Shown piece by piece: positions 58,301-64,000 of a DNA stretch of 64,000 nt (the first letter of the stretch is position 1; each line of letters starts with the position of its first letter). Origin of the DNA: Brugia malayi (lineage: Eukaryota; Nematoda; Chromadorea; Rhabditida; Onchocercidae); the NCBI RefSeq assembly GCF_000002995.4, contig NW_025062478.1, positions 7,664,001 through 7,728,000 of the forward strand. Direction: 5' to 3'. The notes under the pieces are model-generated. The model was not told the origin of the DNA and did not search any database. It saw only the letters and a list, made by a program, of their open reading frames with translations. Both the position numbers and the translations under genes were made by a program.

Positions 58301-61300
58301 AGTTTGAGATAACCAAATAGAAGAATAAGGAAACGGGGGACAAAAGATGAGGAGTAGTAGGAAATGAACTTTTCGGTTCCTCATCAAGTTATAGCGAGGT
58401 ATTTGAAGTTCCTGAGTTAATTTTTTTTTTCAGAATTCTTTAATTTTTGAAATTTACATCAATTTATAAAAGTGAGTTTTACTCGACATTCCAGTTTTAC
58501 TCTGGTACAAGTAATGCAACTGGTTTTGCTCAAAAAGTTCTTTGTTCGAGCAGAGAGGAAGACAATTATACATCACATACAAATGAATTGTTTGTAAAAT
58601 TCAAAATCCCTAGCAAATTAGCTAAACCAGATGGGAAAAAACGTATCATGACCGGAAAAGTATCGTTCATACCTGCAAAAACAGGTGATGAATGTGGAGC
58701 TGTCATCGAGAGTAAGAAATTTTTTATTATAATAATAACAATTGAGAAAAATTGATGTAATTCAGCAATTGTTATGCTCTGCAAATAAAGCATATGTACA
58801 ACAGAGAACGATGTTTTTGGCAGTGCCAATTATCGTTATTGTTGACTTAATTTTTCAATTTTGAAATTGCTGTTTATCTTATCATAATCAAGAATTACTG
58901 AGGTGGCAAATCTCATTTCAATATTTGCAGTTGGGATAAGGCAATTAGTGTTAAAAGTATCATATAAAAAAGAAACAAGAAAACAAGTTTATAGTGGGAT
59001 GGAACGAAACAATCCAATTACATTCACCAAATTATCCAAATCTTTATCCAAAATCGATTGAATGTATTTGGTTAATAAAAGCGCCAAGTGGCTACCTGAT
59101 TCGGTTTAATTTGACACATTACACAGCCTTAAGTTACCACCCTCAACGACCTGATATAAAAACATGGCGTTCAAATTTTGCTACAAATGTTACGTAAGTT
59201 TTCCTTACAAAGGTATTTCAATGTCGATTTTTTTCATTATCAACTTTTATTCCTTCATCTTTACAAAATATTCCAAAAGATTTCATAATGTTTTTCATAT
59301 TAATGTTGTTTCATATTGTTAATATGTCAAAATGTTTTCTTGACATGTCATTTTAGTTGAATATTTGGTTTCCTATTTAATTATTTTTGTTTATTTATTT
59401 GTGCTTATTTAGGTGCCAGAACTCTCAAAGTGTCCTTGAAGGATCAGTAACATTTTATAATGGCAATAATACGTATGCTTATTTTTACATATTTTCTCAA
59501 AATAAGTTTTGTTACTTACTAATTTGCAAATATCTGCAGTAAAAATTAAATTTAGTTTGTTTTTTACATTTTGTAAAAATTTTTACCATTTAAGATAAGT
59601 TTACAGTAATGTGGAAATATTGGAACGTTTCTGTCACAATTTGAAGCAACCGAAAATTGTTATATCAACAACCGAACAGGTTCAAGTTTCCACATATTAT
59701 ATTTTTGTATGCTGTTGAAATTTTTTATTGCAAAATAATTGTATTTATTGCATTTTAGGCACTAGTTACTTTCCAAGGCGGTCCTTATGAACGGGCTTAT
59801 TTATCGGGGGACGATGAACGGGCTCACAATATCGGTTTTGTGTTGTACATATCTTTAGTATGTGGTGGTACACTATATGCCGGGAATGAACTCAAGACAT
59901 TCCAGCTATATGTGGTCAAGGAGGACGAATGCAAATTTCTTATTAAAGCTGAAGGTTTTCAACGTTTGAAAAAATAAATCCAATGAGGTTATAACTCTAA
60001 TTTTGTATAATATAGTATACTTTGAAGTAAAATTCTTTTTTTACAGATGGACAACGCATATATTTTCGTCTCGATCAGATACGTTTTAACATACATAGGG
60101 CTTCCAAAGTACGCAGTAAATCTAGCGCTACTGTTGTCATTTATGATGGCATGCAAGAGGACTCATCCACTCTCGGAATGTGATTTCTCTATTCTCTCGT
60201 TATTATTACAATTTTTATCATAAGCGGTTATAGTTCTTGATCATTAAAATAAGTATTTTAAGATTAGTACAATTGTAGAATAATAAATTTAACCATTTAT
60301 TTTATTAAACAGAAAATTTGTCGTCGTAATTTTTCATAAGAAGACAACTTTATAATTAATACATATGGACAAGTTTTTGAAATTAAGCAGTTTATTACAG
60401 ATAAGTGAAAAATCCATGAGAATGTTTTTCTTATTGATCCTATCGTAAATCAGCTCCCACTGGTGTTGCTAATTTGATCCTCATTACAAAAGGCCTTCTC
60501 TAATCTATGTCTTTAAATTATTTTTTTTAACATGCTGATGGACTTAATTGCTATAGATTACTAATATGATCTTAACCGCTCTGAAAATAAGAATACAACT
60601 TTAACCGAGAATGTTCTTGCTTTATGAAATTTGTTTTAAATTAATGTGAAAATTTTTTAAATGCTTCAAGGTATCATCTTGAGTGCAATCCTTCAAACTC
60701 GGAACAAATATCACGCGCGTGTGCTAATAGGGAATTACGCTCTACAGGCAGTGTTCTCAGCGTATATTTAAAAGGATTAAATACAATACATTTAGAGCAT
60801 ATTCACTTCTCATATTCAACTCAGATCGAAAGTTCGTTCCTTTTATTTTACATTTAATGAAACATTTGTTGTTTGTTGAAGATGCAACATAATTAAAAGA
60901 TGTTGAGGTTGTGGTGGTACCATTCATTCTATCGCTGGAGTCATATATTATCCGTTCATTGAAAATGATTTTGAATGTGAATGGTTCATCAACAACACAG
61001 AAGGAAATAAAGTGGAACTCGAAATTTTGTATTTTTTTTCTTTTTCTCTTTAAACGTTAATATTTCCTCTATTGGATGTTTTTTTATGTTGTTTATCTCA
61101 TCATATGTTTAGTTTTATCTTCAACAAATTGCGTAATTCTGGTTAAACAAGCTTTGAAGCTTGCAAATAAAAAAATAAGATAAGCAGAATGAGAATCAGA
61201 TATTTTAAATAGCAAACTAGATTTTTGAACAATCCAAATTTAATTTTTCAGCAAGTTGAAATTACCTTTTTCGGAATATTGTGCAGAATCTTACTTGGAA

Positions 61301-64000
61301 GTTCGTGAGAGCAATAGCAGCGGGAAAATTGTGACAAGAGCTTGTTCTTTTGAAGATGTAATGCCAACGATGATTGTAAGTCAATTTGTCGAACTTTAGC
61401 ATATTTTTTAAAAAATATGTTTCGCGTGAATTGTTTGAGAATAGCTTTAGTCGAAATCCTCGAAAAAAAGCTTTTAACTAATAGTACGGTTCAAAACATT
61501 TCACTTTAATACCATTCTTCACCAATGTTAAAAGTGTTCTGAGTTGGTTTATTGTCTACTGTACTCATTCTTTATCAGCAAACCTCAAATCATTTCAAAG
61601 TGATTTTCTGTCTCCTTTAATCCCTGCTGTTATAATATTATTTGGTTACCAGTGATTTAAAGTACCTCGATTATTATTCCTTGTTGAGCAGAGATATATC
61701 CAACTATAGAATCTCAAATTTCCTATTTTTTAACTAAAATGGAAAAGAAGTGAATGAATTTTTAATCTTATTTTACTCATCTGAAAAGCGTGACATCAAA
61801 GTAATGTATTTTTAGAGCCGAGCATTTTGGATAAGATTAAGATACAGTGGCAGTGAGGATGACAGCAGTGATATCGAGCCATTAAAACCTGAATTAATGA
61901 TTAAATTTAAAAAGGGTCATGCTTTAATTTACATTTTGTTATTTCTGTCCCTAGAAAACTTTTAGAGTTTGTTTAGATAACTGTTTTCTGATACATTTTT
62001 TGTGCACTATCATGTGAAATCAATGGATCAGTTTAATAGTCCTTTTTTAATAGTATTGCTGGCATATCAAAAAATGATACTTCATCCAATTCGTAATAAC
62101 TGTTGTAACTTAAAATGTATGCTACTATCGTTGTCAAAAAATGCTTATTAGTTTTACGCTTTGCGAATATGAATTTATTGGGTTTGTAGTTTTTGGCGGA
62201 ATGACAAATGATGGAGTGGTAAGTTCACCTATAGCCGAAGATTGGCAATCGATGCACTTTACACCGGTTGAATGGACATTAATTGGTGAGGACGATCACT
62301 GGTTAAGAATTTCAATTAAAAGTATTGATATACCCGATGAACGAGATGAAAATAATCTTGATATCGAACAGAGGGATTCATTGAAAGGACTTGTTGTAAG
62401 TGATTTGATGTCCTCAACAAAGTTTACGGTTTCAGATATACAGTATTTCAGTTTCTCTTAATCATATGAGGTTTTTTGTCCCGGTGATGTTCACACTGAT
62501 TTATTCCTTACTTTGTTCATGCTGACTATTAACGAATGAAAGAATATTACAGTTCAGTGAAGGGATTTGCACATTGAATGGTAAGAACGATGGATGTGGA
62601 CGAGTGGAATTTGTTCATGCGGGGTACATACCACCAAATGGTATTGGCACAAATTTTTGTCGAAATTTCTCCATTTGAGGTCCTATTTAAATATTTGTTT
62701 TTTTGTAATAATTTTCAGATTTCTTCATTAAATCGAATTTGGCCACGGTCTTATTCAATGCTCCACCTGGAAGCTCATTTCGATTTGTTTGGGAAAATAT
62801 TCCACTTACTATGGTTAATACTTCACTTCCAAAAGCAAACCAGGGAATTAATGAAGATTTTATGCGGGGTTAGTTTTTTAATTTTGAAATAATTTCATTT
62901 GATTTCTCGGTAGAGTACTAAGTCTTTTCATTCACTGGCTGATGTTTTAAACATTGTTATATATTTTAAATATACACTGGCACATGTTTTAAATATTCCT
63001 TTAAAAACTGCCGGAAGACTTTCAAAATATACTATTATAGAATTCACTTGCGGTGGCACCCTTACGGCAACATTTGATCCGCAATATCTTACAAATCCTG
63101 GTGGGATGTCTACAGATGGCAAATTCACAACCACCCTTCCACTTACATCAACTATAGAAGTATGGCGATCCATTAATATGTACCGTCTCTCGAGATGTTA
63201 GTTTGCTACAATTTTCAATTTCTACTCGTACTTTTCTATACAATTAAAAATCTTGGTATTATCTTTTGGATATTTACATTCTGTCAAAAAGTTTTGTGAC
63301 AGATACAGTTTGTGATAGAATGTAAACATCACTAATTTGCGCGGTGAAACAATATGTTTATCATTGTCCTAATCTATTTCATGTCTTTTTCCAATTTTGT
63401 TATTCGAGATAGTTTTGTGCATCTCTTCTGATCATAAATTTACTTTCAACTAATATAGGGCGTGGGGGATACGGTAATAATTTAAAATGCCGATGGACGA
63501 TAATTAGGCCAATGTTTGCTGGTGTCATGCTTAAAATAATTTCGATGGACCTTGAGGAACATATTGATTGTCGCTTTGACTATATTGCCATTTCATCAGA
63601 TCTAAGCGGTGTTAGTTATGATGATGGACAACTTGTGTAAGTTTTGACATGATTTTAAAAACTTATTAAAAAATTCTTCGAGAATTTTATGCGATGATTT
63701 GCAGTGGCAATGTTGTCAAGTTTTGCAAACACAGAGATGTGGGAACGAAAGAGCTGTTCAGTTCGGAAGAAGCGGTAACAATCTTTTTCATGACAGATCG
63801 GAATAGAGGTGGTCGAGGATTTGTTATTGAATACAAATTGGGTAGGTTTGGTAGTGTCGAATTTCACTTTTACTCTGAAATATTATCACTACTTTTATAG
63901 ATTTCATCGTTTCTTTCTGTATTTTTTGTTGCAGTTTTACAAACGAAATTAATTGTTTGAATTTTTATTGATTTTGAAATTCTTGTTGCCTAATTAGAAT
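43303..64000 (+). CDS. cubilin-like receptor (signal peptide, EGF array, CUB array), 3' end beyond the window
   Basis: Cubilin is a large peripheral endocytic receptor; in mammals it binds intrinsic factor-vitamin B12 and other ligands and reaches the membrane through amnionless. Here an ATG at 43303 opens a signal peptide (core [12 protein letters not shown]). Next comes an N-terminal segment ([20 protein letters not shown]) that aligns with the start of mammalian cubilin, then a helical stretch. EGF repeats run from 47872 to 50440, including calcium-type openings ([21 protein letters not shown]). From 50514 to the window end, successive CUB domains are marked by CGG openings and SPNYP-type motifs. 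Early exons with matched phases: 43303-43406, 43525-43654, 43747-43788, 43877-43966, about 44269-44338, 47872-48090, 48302-48405, 48698-48827, 48976-49144, 49569-49694, 49811-50040, 50251-50440. The exon near 44269 has an uncertain start. The intron from 44339 to 47871 holds a V-ATPase gene on the other strand. Confidence 0.9.
44339..47871 (+). other. large cubilin intron hosting an antisense gene
   Basis: The exon ending GMNISE (donor GTGTGA at 44339) and the exon starting IADIIKR (acceptor TTTAG at 47871) join in phase 0. They match the order of mammalian cubilin, where a helical segment precedes the first EGF. The intervening 3.5 kb holds the V-ATPase subunit A gene on the minus strand. 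The rest (46593-47871) shows no further gene. Confidence 0.75.
44724..46571 (-). CDS. V-type proton ATPase catalytic subunit A
   Basis: Subunit A is the ATP-hydrolysing subunit of the V1 sector that drives proton pumping into endomembrane compartments and across some epithelia; the C. elegans orthologue is vha-13. One uninterrupted frame of 615 residues matches the usual family length. The Walker A motif GAFGCGKT lies near residue 250, and other family signatures include [35 protein letters not shown] and [11 protein letters not shown]. The ATG at 46571 ([10 protein letters not shown]) was chosen over the open frame extending four codons upstream because that begins with GTG. An acceptor-like TTCCAG ends 21 bases before the ATG, suggesting a trans- or cis-spliced leader. 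It lies antisense within a cubilin intron, and it is the only long gene here with no coding intron. Confidence 0.97.
   Translation of the reverse strand: MPPTTKLMEDAKESSYGFVYGVSGPVVTAEKMAGSAMYELVRVGHSELVGEIIRLEGDYATIQVYEDTSAVAIGDPVLRTGKPLSVELGPGIMGSIFDGIQRPLKDILELTQSIYIPKGVNVNVLSRDAVWEFEPNRKLTVGDHITGGDTIGFVRENVLINHRIMLPPIACGTITYIAAAGEYRVTDVVLETEFAGEKSKFTMLQIWPVRQPRPCAEKLAANFPLLCGQRVLDAMFPCVQGGTTAVPGAFGCGKTVISQSLSKFSNSDAIIYVGCGERGNEMSEVLRDFPELTMEVNGVTTSIMKRTTLVANTSNMPVAAREASIYTGITLAEYFRDMGLNVSMMADSTSRWAEALREISGRLGEMPADSGYPAYLAARLASFYERAGKVKCLGSPEREGSVTIVGAVSPPGGDFADPVTSATLGIVQVFWGLDKKLAQRKHFPSINWLISYSKYMRALDEYYDKNFPEFVALRTTCKEILQEEEDLSEIVQLVGKASLAESDKITLEVAKLIKDDFLQQNGYTPYDRFCPFYKTVGMLKNMIAFYDLAKHAVESTAQAENKITWAIIRDHMSDIMYELSSMKFKDPVKDGEQKIKKDYDELLEQMQTAFRNLEE
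47872..50440 (+). other. EGF-like array of the cubilin-like protein
   Basis: Seven exons encode a helical lead-in ([16 protein letters not shown]) and then at least seven EGF-like modules, the first opening [14 protein letters not shown]. Two have the D-V-(N/D)-E-C opening typical of calcium-binding EGF, with the [10 protein letters not shown] and [10 protein letters not shown] endings also seen in vertebrate cubilin. All seven exons join without a frame break. Confidence 0.88.
50514..64000 (+). other. array of about 14 CUB domains, running off the window
   Basis: CUB openings are seen near 50515 (GCGGHIINE), 51250 (EECGERI), 51915 (DCGGTILP), 53460 ([10 protein letters not shown]), 54657 (GCGGIFEG), 55490 (DCHRTYTA), 56195 (DCGGRLVG), 57030 (VCNQILLF), 58035 (GCGGDITS), 58985 ([17 protein letters not shown]), 59860 (VCGGTLYA), 60912 (GCGGTIHS), 62190 ([10 protein letters not shown]) and 63050 (TCGGTLTA). 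Each is spread over two to four short exons. A well-formed C-terminal half at 53070-53225 reads [14 protein letters not shown] followed by [12 protein letters not shown]. Several domains lack one or more of the usual four cysteines. Boundaries in the later part are approximate. Confidence 0.82.

Overview
The window is AT-rich nuclear DNA from a nematode, most likely a filarial (spirurid) worm. The evidence is a large nematode polyprotein antigen/allergen gene of the gp15/400 'ladder' type, many short exons with GT-AG introns, and splice-acceptor-like sites just upstream of several start codons, as expected for spliced-leader trans-splicing. No bacterial, viral or transposon gene was recognised. 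The species cannot be named from the sequence. Gene models were built by hand from reading frames, splice sites and intron phases.

Layout. 1-4016: no supported gene, only candidate 5' exons. 4017-16922 (+): the nematode polyprotein antigen (NPA) gene. It has four divergent units split by introns, then 16 tandem 396-bp units that look identical to the base inside one exon of about 7.8 kb, then four divergent C-terminal units. 18162-24069 (+): a second secreted gene that joins three degenerate NPA-like units to laminin-type EGF repeats. 24591-26491 and 27192-29108 (-): two tandem paralogues encoding single-pass membrane proteins with a thrombospondin type-1 module. 30806-32165 (+): GTP cyclohydrolase I. 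35210-41316 (-): an ankyrin-repeat protein resembling ANKRD40, with a predicted C-terminal membrane anchor and a satellite of about 1.25 kb in its last intron. 43303 to beyond 64000 (+): a cubilin-like giant receptor (N-terminal segment, EGF array, then about 14 CUB domains), running off the window. 44724-46571 (-): an uninterrupted V-ATPase catalytic subunit A gene inside a cubilin intron, on the opposite strand.

How the genes relate. The first two genes share an ancestral lipid-binding NPA unit. One became a cleavable polyprotein, and the other kept its units uncut and fused to an EGF stalk. The thrombospondin pair arose by local duplication. The other genes are housekeeping or conserved metazoan functions (pterin synthesis, proton pumping, endocytic uptake) with no evident pathway link to each other. 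The points that most deserve attention are the homogenised repeat array, the NPA/laminin-EGF architecture, the nested intronless V-ATPase gene, and the satellite that lies almost against a splice acceptor.
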